41,556 bases of DNA from Sphingomonas elodea ATCC 31461 (GCF_000226955.1 NZ_AGFU01000029.1:1-41556), one strand, 5' to 3'; shown: positions 23,177 to 31,167, counted from the first letter of the stretch. Numbers and translations are program-made. Notes: generated by a model not told the origin, from the letters alone.

Positions 23177-24256
23177 TCACCGCTGCAGTCCGCGACCTTC
23201 TCGGTCGAGCTGGTCAAGCGCCTCGCGCAGCGCGTCCACCAGTTGTTCGCGGTCGGCCCCCGAGCCCGCATGCAGGCGTACCGTGACACCTTGGCGATTG
23301 ACGGACAAGATGCTGAGGGCTGTCCGACCTGTGGGTCCAGACCAGAAGAACAATGTCTCGCGCGGCGAAGATCCGGTTGGGGCAGCGATCAGCCGACGCA
23401 GCACGTCGGCTGCGGGTACTGCGGCCTGCCCGAAAGCGCGGCGCTCCGCCTGCTCCTTCGCCAGAGCCTTCGCCTCGGCCAGGATCGCCTTTGCCGCCGC
23501 CTTGTCGTCCAGCGCCTGGGCGAGTGGATAGGCGGGCTTGAGCTGCACGTCCGCCGGCGAGGCAAAGGCTGCGATAACGGCATCGGGGATGCCCGCCACC
23601 TTGATCATCTTCGACAGCCAGCCCTTGGACAGCTTCAGCCGCTCCGCCATGCGGGTGAGGTGGTTGCCGTAATGCGCCTTGAGCGCCTCGGCATAGTTTC
23701 GGGCGCGCTCGAGGTCCGACACGTCCTTGCGGGCGCGGTTTTCGAGATCGGCGAGGCGGAAGGCTGCCTCGTCATCCAGCTGCGCCACCTGCGCGACGAA
23801 CTGCATGTCGGGATAGCTGTTCGCGCGCAGCCACGAAATCGCGAAGTGCCGCCTTGTACCGGCAATCACTTCGTACTCGTGCTGTGGATCGCCCTCGATC
23901 CGGCGCACCACGGCAGGGACCTTCTGGCCGTTTTCCGCGACGATCGAGTCGATCAGTTCGCGGACATTCTCCTCGGTAAGGTCGCCATAGACACGGGCGT
24001 TCCCCGGCCAGATCCGCACCTTTGCGGGATCGAGCAGAAGCTGGGTAACCTGGCGCACTTCTCCGGAGGCGACGCGGGCAAGCGCGGACTCGCGGCCGAG
24101 CAAGGTCGTGCCGCGTGTCCGTGCCAGACGGGCCGGAAGCTCGGGTTCAGGAGCGGGGGAGGGGCTTGGTGCCGGCTCCGCCGCGGTCGCCGCAGCCTCC
24201 GGGGCTGCGTCCTCGGCGAGCAGGTCGGCGAGATAATCCTTCTGGGTACGTGCCAC
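23177..24256 (-). CDS. parB: ParB family partition protein
   Basis: A 359-residue DNA-binding CTPase-type protein that loads at parS and spreads for segregation. Order: a low-complexity Ala/Pro linker (about 16-42); the ParB N-terminal domain (about 70-180) with IAGTRRHFA at 131-139, the counterpart of the GERR-type nucleotide motif, and LENRARKDVSDLERA at 171-185; a helix-turn-helix (about 190-225, MAERLKLSKGWLSKMIKV); and a C-terminal dimerisation region. The RTRGTTLLGRES segment near 46-57 recalls the start of plasmid RepB proteins. The start is GTG at 24256 with AAGGG upstream. It follows parA by 31 bases and lies beside three parS-like palindromes. Confidence 0.93.
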   Translation of the reverse strand: MARTQKDYLADLLAEDAAPEAAATAAEPAPSPSPAPEPELPARLARTRGTTLLGRESALARVASGEVRQVTQLLLDPAKVRIWPGNARVYGDLTEENVRELIDSIVAENGQKVPAVVRRIEGDPQHEYEVIAGTRRHFAISWLRANSYPDMQFVAQVAQLDDEAAFRLADLENRARKDVSDLERARNYAEALKAHYGNHLTRMAERLKLSKGWLSKMIKVAGIPDAVIAAFASPADVQLKPAYPLAQALDDKAAAKAILAEAKALAKEQAERRAFGQAAVPAADVLRRLIAAPTGSSPRETLFFWSGPTGRTALSILSVNRQGVTVRLHAGSGADREQLVDALREALDQLDREGRGLQR

Positions 24257-24287
24257 GGTTCAGCCCTTCTGCCCGGGTGCAGCGCAA

Positions 24288-25487
24288 TCAGGCCGCTTCA
24301 TTGACGACATCCTCTTCGCTGGCCGGTGTGACCCGGCCCCAATTGCGGCGGACCAGCGCTTCCACTTGCCCCAGCGCCTCATCGAGATTGGCCTTGCAGC
24401 GCTTGTGGGTGCGCGCGGTACCGATCGGCCGATCGAGCTCATAGATCGACATCATCCGCATCGCGGCGTGGCTGATCTCGGCCGATTCCAGGATCGGCAC
24501 CGGCAGCAGGGCAGGGCCGAACGCCTGCTCCATGATCTGGCGAACCATGGCGTGACTGGGGTCGTTGCCGTCGAACTTCGAACAGATCAGGCGAACAAAA
24601 TCATACTGCACCTCGATGCCCGCCTCGGTCAGCTGATGCAGCACCTGGTCCATCATCGAGAGGAACTGGACGGTTGAGCAGAAGTCGGGTGTGGTCGCCG
24701 CCAGCGGCACGAGCAGTGCGTTCGCCGCCTGCATCACCGCCAGACTGATCGTGCCGAGCGCGGGCGGCGGGTCGAGGATCACCACGTCATAGTCGCGGGC
24801 GAGATCCGACAGGCCTGCCTTGAGCTTGCGGAAGCGGGTGGCAAGGATCGAGCCACCGTCTGCACCCGCCGCTGCCAGCTCATATTCGACATCGAACAGT
24901 TCGAGGTTCGACGGGATCAGGTCTACATTCGGCCAGGGCGTCTTCTTGACCGCGTAGAGCAGATCCGCCTGGGTGGGGTCGATCGAAAGATAGGGGTAGA
25001 GCGTTTCTTCCCGCGTGATGTTGAAGTGCGGATTGAAGCCGAACAGCGTCGTCGTCGTCGCCTGGCTGTCGCAGTCCACCACCAGCACGCGATAGCCCTG
25101 CACCGCGAAATAATGGGCGAGATGGGTGGTTACCGTGGACTTGCCGACACCGCCCTTGAAGTTCTGCACCGCGATGATCGCCGGCACGTCAAGGGGCGCG
25201 CGGGCAGGGGAGGCGCCCAGCACGCGGCGCATGTTGAGCAGTTCTTCCACGGTGTAGCCCGGCCGACGGCCATTCTCGCTCGCCGGGGGCGGGGGGAGGC
25301 GTCCGTCCTCCTCGGCCATGCGGATGCGGTTGGTCGAGCAGCCAAGCAACTGGGCGGCTTCGGCAATGCCGAAGCGCACATGGAGTCCCTTGCGGCTTTC
25401 CGGTAGGAAAGCCTTACGGCGCAGTCGTTCGATCATGCGCTCGCCGGCGTCGGCAAGTTCACTGATCCGTTCGATGTCTGAATGCAT
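24288..25487 (-). CDS. parA: ParA family partition ATPase
   Basis: 399 residues. An N-terminal MerR-like DNA-binding segment (about 38-66, IAEAAQLLGCSTNRIRMAEEDGRLP) marks the type Ia plasmid ParA, which also represses its own promoter. The ATPase domain has the deviant Walker A KGGVGKST at 111-118 with the signature lysine, Walker A' VDCDSQATTT at 137-146, and Walker B DYDVVILDPPP. ATG 25487 is chosen because the conserved N-terminus starts there and GGGGCG lies upstream; an ATG at 25529 would add 14 residues without a ribosome site. It heads the parA-parB-repA series. Confidence 0.93.
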   Translation of the reverse strand: MHSDIERISELADAGERMIERLRRKAFLPESRKGLHVRFGIAEAAQLLGCSTNRIRMAEEDGRLPPPPASENGRRPGYTVEELLNMRRVLGASPARAPLDVPAIIAVQNFKGGVGKSTVTTHLAHYFAVQGYRVLVVDCDSQATTTTLFGFNPHFNITREETLYPYLSIDPTQADLLYAVKKTPWPNVDLIPSNLELFDVEYELAAAGADGGSILATRFRKLKAGLSDLARDYDVVILDPPPALGTISLAVMQAANALLVPLAATTPDFCSTVQFLSMMDQVLHQLTEAGIEVQYDFVRLICSKFDGNDPSHAMVRQIMEQAFGPALLPVPILESAEISHAAMRMMSIYELDRPIGTARTHKRCKANLDEALGQVEALVRRNWGRVTPASEEDVVNEAA

Positions 25488-25593
25488 TCGTGCTTCGCCC
25501 CGCGCGCTTGAATGAGTGTTGCGCAGCATATGTCAGATTTCGTTCAAATCGGCAAGGTGACTGCGGCCGCGATGCAATGTTCTGTAGTTCCCA

Positions 25594-25638
25594 TTGCTCA
25601 GATCCGATGCGAAGACTATATTCGGACCATTATCGGTC
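25594..25638 (+). promoter_or_regulatory. Promoter of the toxin-antitoxin operon
   Basis: TTGCTC (25594-25599) and TATATT (25617-25622) are separated by exactly 17 bases. GACC (25625-25628) and GGTC (25635-25638) form a short inverted repeat between the -10 and the antitoxin start, a typical place for autorepression by the antitoxin. The 25488-25593 part holds the parA 5' region on the other strand; I see no further element there. Confidence 0.55.
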
Positions 25639-25648
25639 TGGAGTCGTG

Positions 25649-25930
25649 ATGCGCTATTCGGAGCAGGTCAAGCCGGTCAGCTATCTGAAGGCAAATGCCG
25701 CCGACGTGCTGCGGAGTTTGGCGGAGGGCGGTGCACCTCTCGTGATCACGCAAAATGGCGAGGCGCGGGCGGTGCTGCAGGATGTGGCCAGCTATCAGGC
25801 GACCCAAGAAGCGCTGGCCCTGCTCAAGCTGCTGGCGCTCGGAACGCGCGACGTCGACGCCGGGCGCGTGGTTCCGGCCCGAGAAGCGATTGCGCGGCTG
25901 CGAAAGGGCGGGGGCGACAGCACGGCATGA
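25649..25930 (+). CDS. Antitoxin, Phd/YefM family
   Basis: 93 residues. The N-terminal half has the Phd/YefM DNA-binding fold pattern: VKPVSYLKANAADVLRSLAEGGAPLVITQNGEARAVLQDVASYQ. The C-terminal part is a helical tail that would wrap the toxin. ATG 25649 with GGAG just upstream fits the domain start; the frame is open farther upstream but unsupported. Its stop overlaps the start of the toxin gene (ATGA). Placed beside parA, it likely serves in plasmid maintenance and represses its own promoter. Confidence 0.88.
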   Translation: MRYSEQVKPVSYLKANAADVLRSLAEGGAPLVITQNGEARAVLQDVASYQATQEALALLKLLALGTRDVDAGRVVPAREAIARLRKGGGDSTA

Positions 25931-26259
25931 GCGGCCGCCATACGGTCTATCTCACCGCCGGTGCCGAGACCGACCTGGCTGACATTCATGGCTGGATCGC
26001 CGCGCATCGTTCTCCCGAACAGGCCGATGCGTTCCTGGACCTGATGCTGGCAAAGGTGGAGAGCCTGGAGACGTTTCCCGATCGCGGGGGCGTTCCGGCC
26101 GAACTGGACGCGCTCGGCATCCGCGAATTTCGGCAACTGGTCGCACCGCCCTATCGGCTGATCTACCGGGTGATCGTCGACCATGTCTTCGTGCTGCTGG
26201 TCGCGGATGGCCGGCGGGACTTCCAGGCGCTGCTCGAGCGCAGGCTGCTTTCGGCCTGA
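25927..26259 (+). CDS. Toxin, RelE/ParE superfamily
   Basis: 110 residues with the ParE/RelE fold pattern: VYLTAGAETDLADIHGWIAAHRSPEQADAFLDLMLAKVESLETFPDRGG, then REFRQLVAPPYRLIYRVIVDHVFVLLVADGRRD. Arg-Leu-Ile-Tyr-Arg and the final GRRDFQALLERRL are typical. ParE members inhibit gyrase and RelE members cut mRNA on the ribosome; the sequence favours the ParE/YoeB-like end but does not settle the target. The ATGA overlap with the antitoxin implies coupled translation. The gene stops 4 bases from the convergent LuxR-type gene. Confidence 0.88.
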   Translation: MSGRHTVYLTAGAETDLADIHGWIAAHRSPEQADAFLDLMLAKVESLETFPDRGGVPAELDALGIREFRQLVAPPYRLIYRVIVDHVFVLLVADGRRDFQALLERRLLSA

Positions 26260-26263
26260 CCGC

Positions 26264-26521
26264 TCAGCCGTGGGACCAGCCGAGCTGGCCCGCGACGATC
26301 GCTGCCTGGGTCCGATTTCGCACGTTGAGCTTGCGCATCACCGCGGTCATGTGGACCTTCACCGTCGCTTCGGCCATGCCGAGCTCATAGGCGATCTGCT
26401 TGTTGAGCAGGCCGGAATGCACGCAGCGCAATACCTGCATCTGGGTCGGGGTGAGGCGCGGCGGCGCCGACACGTCCGCAGCGATGGATTCAGCCTGTGT
26501 CCGTTGCGTAGCGGCCTGCAT
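26264..26521 (-). CDS. Small LuxR-type HTH regulator lacking a receiver domain
   Basis: 85 residues consisting almost only of a GerE/LuxR DNA-binding domain: LTPTQMQVLRCVHSGLLNKQIAYELGMAEATVKVHMTAVMRKLNVRNRTQAAIVA (about 23-77). About 20 residues precede it. The FixJ/NarL response regulators it resembles have a phosphoreceiver in front; here none is encoded and GGGAGAG sits before the ATG at 26521, so this is a genuine short gene. Relatives of this size act constitutively or through heterodimers. The promoter side carries GTTAACGTTAAC and is shared with the divergent GntR gene. Confidence 0.82.
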   Translation of the reverse strand: MQAATQRTQAESIAADVSAPPRLTPTQMQVLRCVHSGLLNKQIAYELGMAEATVKVHMTAVMRKLNVRNRTQAAIVAGQLGWSHG

Positions 26522-26570
26522 GCCCTCTCTCCCTCGTCGATCCGTTCGCTGAGGCTGCGCCTCCAGATTC

Positions 26571-26582
26571 GTTAACGTTAAC
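26571..26582. promoter_or_regulatory. Perfect 12-base palindrome upstream of the LuxR-type gene
   Basis: GTTAACGTTAAC, fully symmetric, about 50 bases before the start codon of the small regulator, in the 237-base gap shared with the GntR gene. It has the central AACGTT typical of LacI-family operators, but no LacI gene is in the window. Confidence 0.4.
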
Positions 26583-26655
26583 TACACAGGCTTGTAGGAC
26601 AGGTTCAAGCCCTTTTCGGCCCTGAAGGATGAAATTGAGAAAGATATCTAGCATA

Positions 26656-26685
26656 ATCAGACGGTCTTGCATAAACCTGTCTGAT
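26656..26685. promoter_or_regulatory. Inverted repeat upstream of the second GntR gene, likely operator
   Basis: ATCAGACGGT (26656-26665) faces ACCTGTCTGAT (26675-26685). The outer 7-base arms ATCAGAC/GTCTGAT match perfectly. It is 75-100 bases before the GntR start codon, within the promoter zone, so autoregulation is plausible. Confidence 0.45.
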
Positions 26686-26726
26686 AAGTTCCTGCGTCGA
26701 GATGCCGGTGCGGACAGGGGAGGGGC

Positions 26727-26762
26727 ATGGAAGCTGCAACGGCGCGTGGCACCGCACGATGA
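26727..26762 (+). CDS. Possible 11-residue leader peptide coupled to the GntR gene
   Basis: ATG 26727 is preceded by the strongest ribosome site in this region (AGGGGAGGGG). It reads MEAATARGTAR and stops at 26760-26762, overlapping the GntR start codon in an ATGA. The GntR start has no ribosome site of its own, which makes translational coupling through this mini-ORF plausible. Chance cannot be excluded for a frame this short. Confidence 0.35.
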   Translation: MEAATARGTAR

Positions 26763-27436
26763 GTCAGCCGCGCCTATCCGATCACGCCTATGCGGCGATC
26801 GTCGAATGGATCAAATCCGAAGGTCTGGAGGTGGGCGATCGCCTGCCGTCCGAGGCGCGACTGGCGGAGATGTGCGGCGTTTCGCGCGCGATCATCCGCG
26901 AGGCGCTGGTTCGGCTGGTATCCGACGGCATCACCGAAGTGCGGCGCGGGGCCGGTTCCTTCGTGAAGGGGCGTCCGTCGGAACGGCTATCGGCATTCAT
27001 GCCGCTCGCCGAGCTGCCCGTGACGCTCGGCAGTTATGAAGTGCGCTTCGTGCTGGAGACGGAGGCGGCGCGGCTGGCGGCGGTGCGACGTACGCCCGAG
27101 CAGATGGCCGCGCTGGAGGCCGCGCTGGACGGCCTGCGCACCGCGCTGCTCTCCAGTGCGCCGGCACATGTCGAGGACCGCGAGCTGCACCGTGCCATTG
27201 CCGATGCAACCGGCAACCACGCCTTCCAGCACGCCTTCGACGCGCTCTGGCCGGACGTGGAGAAGGTGATGCAGGCGGGGGTGGACATTTCCCGCTCGCG
27301 CTCTGCCGAGGTCGTCGCGGTGATGCTCCATGAACATGAAGTGATCGTGGAATCGATCCGCGCGCAGGATCCGGAACGTGCCGCGCTGGCGATGCGCTGG
27401 CATCTGGGCGAGGGGCGCCGGCGGCTCATGCCCTGA
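26759..27436 (+). CDS. GntR family regulator, FCD subfamily
   Basis: 225 residues. The winged HTH (about 5-70) has the classical DRLPSEARLAEMCGVSRAIIREALVRLVSDG and RRGAGSFVKG; the FCD domain (about 88-215) has Arg/Glu and the histidines of the ligand site (DRELHRAIADATGNHAF; LHEHEVIVESI). It starts at ATG 26759 because upstream in-frame starts add a non-conserved leader. It is followed by convergent gluconokinase with an 11-base overlap. By position it may control gluconokinase, the large pectate-lyase-like gene and the TonB receptor, probably responding to a sugar acid; the ligand is not readable. Confidence 0.87.
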   Translation: MSQPRLSDHAYAAIVEWIKSEGLEVGDRLPSEARLAEMCGVSRAIIREALVRLVSDGITEVRRGAGSFVKGRPSERLSAFMPLAELPVTLGSYEVRFVLETEAARLAAVRRTPEQMAALEAALDGLRTALLSSAPAHVEDRELHRAIADATGNHAFQHAFDALWPDVEKVMQAGVDISRSRSAEVVAVMLHEHEVIVESIRAQDPERAALAMRWHLGEGRRRLMP

Positions 27437-27971
27437 CCGCGGGTCTCCCGAGATGCGCCAATACCGTCGCACAGGCGGTGCCGGGGGGAAGGTCGCAGTG
27501 CAGCATCAGCGTCGATTCCGCCGGGCTCGGGCGCTCCAGCGTGGCAAGCTGGCTGTCCAGCAGGCTCGTTGGCATGAAATGTCCCGGTCGGTTTGCCATG
27601 CGGGCGAGGAGCTGTTCGCGCGCGGCGTCGAGCAGGACAAACTGTACCTGCCCGCCGATGCGGGCGCGCAACCGCTCGCGATAGATGCCGCGTAGCGCGG
27701 AGCAGGCGGCTACCGCCACGCCGTGCCGCGCAAGCGACTCCGCTGCCGCTTCCGCCAACCGATCGAGCCAGGGCCAGCGATCGGCATCGGTAAGCGGCTG
27801 GCCGCCGCGCATCTTCGCGACCGCCTCGGGGGCGTGAAAGGCGTCGCCTTCCAGAAAGGGACAGCCCAGCGCCTCCGCGAGGAGGGCGCCGAGGGTAGAC
27901 TTGCCGCAGCCGCTGACGCCCATCACGATCACGGCCGCGGGCGCGGGCTGGCGATCGGACGGGTTGGGCAT
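27426..27971 (-). CDS. gntK: Gluconokinase
   Basis: A small P-loop kinase of 181 residues, the normal size for GntK/IdnK. Walker A is GVSGCGKST at 18-26; then FLEGDAFHAPEAVAKMRGGQPLTDADRWPWL, CSALRGIYRERLR, FVLLDAAREQLLARMANRPGHFMP and SLLDSQLATLERP follow in the order and spacing of gluconokinases. It phosphorylates D-gluconate to 6-phosphogluconate in the cytoplasm, feeding the Entner-Doudoroff pathway. The last 11 bases overlap the 3' end of the GntR gene; the upstream side is shared with the divergent pectate-lyase-like gene. Confidence 0.92.
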   Translation of the reverse strand: MPNPSDRQPAPAAVIVMGVSGCGKSTLGALLAEALGCPFLEGDAFHAPEAVAKMRGGQPLTDADRWPWLDRLAEAAAESLARHGVAVAACSALRGIYRERLRARIGGQVQFVLLDAAREQLLARMANRPGHFMPTSLLDSQLATLERPSPAESTLMLHCDLPPGTACATVLAHLGRPAVRA

Positions 27972-28034
27972 GGGGGCAGGGCTCCGGAAAGGGGACGGCC
28001 CGCTTCTGGAAGGCTGCGCGGGTGCTGAAAACTA

Positions 28035-28046
28035 CGACCTTGGTCG
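28035..28046. promoter_or_regulatory. Palindrome between gluconokinase and the pectate-lyase-like gene
   Basis: CGACC-TT-GGTCG, 5-base perfect arms, midway in the 137-base divergent gap (27972-28108). It is a candidate operator acting on both genes; it is unlike the inverted repeat upstream of the nearby GntR gene. Confidence 0.35.
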
Positions 28047-28108
28047 CAGATGTTCCCCCGCACGGCACGGGTTAGCCAATGCAATCAAAGGCTAAGGATA
28101 GATTGGGG

Positions 28109-31100
28109 ATGGATATGCGCTGCCTGCTGGCCGGATTGCTTGTCGCGACCTCGCTTACTGCGCCCGCTCTGGCGCAACAGGCGTCGATCTTCCCCACCGC
28201 TCCCGACGAGCCGCGCGCGGTGACCGTCAAGGCCAAGGGCGACGGCAAGGCCGATGACACGGCTGCGTTGCAGACGGCGCTGGACGATGCGCGCGACGCG
28301 ACGCGGCACGGCATCGTCTTCCTGCCCTCCGGCCGCTACCGCATTACCCGCACGCTGGTGGTGCCGGCTGGCGTGCGCATCTATGGCGTCGGCCCTACGC
28401 GGCCGGTAATCCTGCTTGGCGCGAACACGCCCGGCTTCCAGCAGGGCGTCTCGACCATGATCGTGTTCGGCGGCGACGACCAATATGCCGTGGGCAAGGT
28501 GCCGGTGCCGGTGCCGACCGTGGTGCCGCGCGACAAGGTGGTGCGCGACGCCAATTCGGGAACCTTCTATTCCTCGATGAGCAATATCGACATCGAGATC
28601 GGCGCGGGCAATCCGGCTGCCGCAGGCGTGCGCTTCCGCATGGCGCAGCACGCCTTTCTCAGCCACATGGAGTTCCGCATCGGATCGGGCTTTGCCGGCG
28701 TCTATCAGGCCGGCAACGTGATGGAGAAGGTGGCGTTCAAGGGCGGGCGCTACGGTATCGTCACCGAGAAGACCTCGCCCGCCTGGCAGTTCACCCTGAT
28801 CGATGCGACCTTCGACGGCCAGCGCGAGGCGGCGATCCGCGAGCATGAGGTGGACCTGACGCTGGTCAATGTCGCGTTCCGCGACACGCCGGTGGGGATC
28901 GAGATTGATCGCGGCTATTCGGATTCGCTCTACGGCAAGGACGTGCGGTTCGAGCGCGTCTCCAAGGCCGGCGTGGTGATCTCCAAGGAGAACAACGTCT
29001 TCACGCAAGTGGGCTTCGACAATGCGGTGGCGATCGACAGCCCGGTCTTCGCCCGCTTCCGCGAGAGCGGCAAGACCGTGGCGGGGAAGGGAAGGGCGTA
29101 CCGCGTCGGCGCCTTTTCCTATGGCCTGAAGGTTCCTGCGCCCGGCGAGATGGGGAAATATGATCTTCAGGCCGAGGTTACGCCGCTTGGCAGCCTGCCA
29201 CCGACGCGCGACCCGGCGATTCGCGCGCTGCCGCCGATGGCGGAATGGGTGAACGTCCGGAAGCTCGGCGTGAAAGGCGACGGGACGACCGACGACACCG
29301 CCGCGCTCCAGAAGGCGATCGACGGCAACCGTGTCCTCTACCTCCCGATCGGCTTCTACAGGGTCACCGACCGGCTGACGCTGCGGCCGGACACGGTGCT
29401 GATCGGTCTGCACCCGGCGATCACCCAGCTGACCATCCCCGACAACAATCCCGCCCATGCGGGTCTGGGGAGCGTGGTGCCTATCCTCGAGACCCCGCAG
29501 GCCGGCGACAACATCCTCTCCGGCCTCGGGCTGTTCACCGGGCGGGTGAACCCGCGCGCCTCGGCGGTGCTGTGGCGTTCGGGCGCAAACAGCCTGATGC
29601 AGGATGTGAAAATCATGGGCGGCGGCGGCACACCGACCGCGGACGGCAAGCCGCTCGGCATCCAGCAGGCGCGCAGCGGCGATCCGGTCGCGGACGGCCG
29701 GTGGGATGCGCAATATCCGAGCATCTGGGTTACCGACAATGGCGGCGGTACCTTCACCGATGTGTGGAGCCCGAACACCTTCGCTCAGGCGGGCTTCTAT
29801 GTGACCAACACCAGCACGCCGGGGCATGTGTACGAGATGTCGGTGGAGCATCACGTCCGCAACGAGTTCGTGCTCGACAACGTGCAGAACTGGGAGTTCC
29901 TTGCGCCGCAGACCGAGCAGGAAGTTGGCGACGGCCCCGACGCCGTGTCGCTGGAGATCCGCAACTCGCGCAACCTGTTGTTCGCCAACTATCATGGCTA
30001 TCGAGTCACCCGCAGCTACCATCCGGCGCTCAGCGCGGTGCGGCTGTTCAATTCCGCCGATATTCGCTTCCGCAATGTGCATGTGAACGCCGAGAGCGGC
30101 TATGCGGCGTGTGACGACGAGGGCTGCGGTACCTTCCTGCGCGCCAGCAAATATCCGTTCGACAACGCAATCCAGGACGTGACCGGCAAAAGGCTGGTAC
30201 GCGAACGCGAGTTTGCCCGGCTCGACATCGGCGCGGTCGAACGCCAGGAGGCGGAGAAGCCGCTTACGGCGAAGGTGGAGAAACTGGAGGACGGCTTCTA
30301 TTCGATTTCCGGGGCGACAGTGGACGCACGGGGCCGCCTCTACTTCATCGATCGCCGCTTCCAGCGCATTCAGCGCTGGACCGAGGCCAAGGGGCTGGAG
30401 GTGATCCGCGATCACGCCCTCGACCCGGTAAACCTGGCTGCGGATGGCTCGGGCCACCTGCTGGTGCTGTCGTCGCTGGGGCCGAAGGGCGCGGTCTATT
30501 CGATCGATCCCGATGGTCCGCGCGACCAGCTGACCCGCATCGAGGCGACACCCGTTGCCGCGGGCAACACGGCGACGACGCTGCTGCCGGTGAACTGGTG
30601 GGCAAACGGCGAATTCCGCGATCAGCTCAACCAGCAGACGTATCAGTTCACCACGATGGCCGAGCTGTTCGCCAAGGAAGCGGGCGAGCCCAAGGCGAAG
30701 GCCTATGTTTCGCCCGACGGCAGCGTCGCGCTGCCGGCCTTTCGCGTGTGGCAACAGGGGCCGACCGACCATGTCGGCTGGCGCTGGTCGCACGCGCTCA
30801 ACGCCAACGGGTTGGTCGGCGGCAAGCCGGGCGAGCGTCTGTTCGTCACCAACGGGTCGGAGAACATCACCTACACCGGCACGGTGGGACCCTCGGGTAC
30901 GCTGGTGAACCTCAGACCCTTCGCCGATCGCGGCGGGGAGAGCGTGGCGGTGGCACCGGACGGGCGCGTCTATGTCGCGAACGGGCAGGTGTCCGTCTAC
31001 GGCGCGGACGGCAAGCAGGTCGGCCGGATCGACGTGCCGGAGCGTCCCTTGCAGATCCTGTTCGGCGGTGCGGACAAGCGCACGCTGTTCATCCTGACCC

Positions 31101-31129
31101 ATCACGCGCTCTACGCGGCACGCCCCTGA
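28109..31129 (+). CDS. Large secreted pectate-lyase-3 type protein with propeller-like C-terminus
   Basis: 1006 residues. A Sec signal peptide spans about 1-24 (ending APALAQ). Two pectate_lyase_3/GH28-related beta-helix starts are evident: KAKGDGKADDTAALQTALDD near 43-62 and VKGDGTTDDTAALQKAID near 389-406, each followed by the LPSGRYRITRTL or LPIGFYRVTDRL strand. From about 725 to the end the sequence changes to repeats such as DARGRLYFIDRRFQRIQRW, AADGSGHLLVLSS and APDGRVYVANGQVSVYG, typical of NHL/SMP30-like propeller blades. It probably binds or degrades a polysaccharide in the periplasm or at the surface; the activity is not fixed. ATG 28109 is preferred over 28079 because AAGGA and the signal peptide fit it. 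The TonB receptor follows on the same strand. Confidence 0.8.
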   Translation: MDMRCLLAGLLVATSLTAPALAQQASIFPTAPDEPRAVTVKAKGDGKADDTAALQTALDDARDATRHGIVFLPSGRYRITRTLVVPAGVRIYGVGPTRPVILLGANTPGFQQGVSTMIVFGGDDQYAVGKVPVPVPTVVPRDKVVRDANSGTFYSSMSNIDIEIGAGNPAAAGVRFRMAQHAFLSHMEFRIGSGFAGVYQAGNVMEKVAFKGGRYGIVTEKTSPAWQFTLIDATFDGQREAAIREHEVDLTLVNVAFRDTPVGIEIDRGYSDSLYGKDVRFERVSKAGVVISKENNVFTQVGFDNAVAIDSPVFARFRESGKTVAGKGRAYRVGAFSYGLKVPAPGEMGKYDLQAEVTPLGSLPPTRDPAIRALPPMAEWVNVRKLGVKGDGTTDDTAALQKAIDGNRVLYLPIGFYRVTDRLTLRPDTVLIGLHPAITQLTIPDNNPAHAGLGSVVPILETPQAGDNILSGLGLFTGRVNPRASAVLWRSGANSLMQDVKIMGGGGTPTADGKPLGIQQARSGDPVADGRWDAQYPSIWVTDNGGGTFTDVWSPNTFAQAGFYVTNTSTPGHVYEMSVEHHVRNEFVLDNVQNWEFLAPQTEQEVGDGPDAVSLEIRNSRNLLFANYHGYRVTRSYHPALSAVRLFNSADIRFRNVHVNAESGYAACDDEGCGTFLRASKYPFDNAIQDVTGKRLVREREFARLDIGAVERQEAEKPLTAKVEKLEDGFYSISGATVDARGRLYFIDRRFQRIQRWTEAKGLEVIRDHALDPVNLAADGSGHLLVLSSLGPKGAVYSIDPDGPRDQLTRIEATPVAAGNTATTLLPVNWWANGEFRDQLNQQTYQFTTMAELFAKEAGEPKAKAYVSPDGSVALPAFRVWQQGPTDHVGWRWSHALNANGLVGGKPGERLFVTNGSENITYTGTVGPSGTLVNLRPFADRGGESVAVAPDGRVYVANGQVSVYGADGKQVGRIDVPERPLQILFGGADKRTLFILTHHALYAARP

Positions 31130-31150
31130 AGACGTGGCGCGGCCGTCTAC

Positions 31151-31167
31151 CACCTATGTCGTAGGTG
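31151..31167. promoter_or_regulatory. Inverted repeat before the second TonB receptor
   Basis: CACCTA-tgtcg-TAGGTG, 6-base perfect arms, in the 123-base gap between the pectate-lyase-like gene and the receptor. It could be an operator or a weak hairpin; the rest of the gap shows only the receptor ribosome site. Confidence 0.35.

Noticed and set aside
24257-24287. A separate gene or promoter between parA and parB
   Set aside because: The 31-base gap holds only the parB ribosome site.
28085-31153. A 1022-codon open frame antisense to the pectate-lyase-like gene
   Set aside because: It has Arg/His/Asp-rich composition with no recognisable domain, typical of the antisense frame of a GC-rich gene; the plus-strand protein has a signal peptide and clear motifs.
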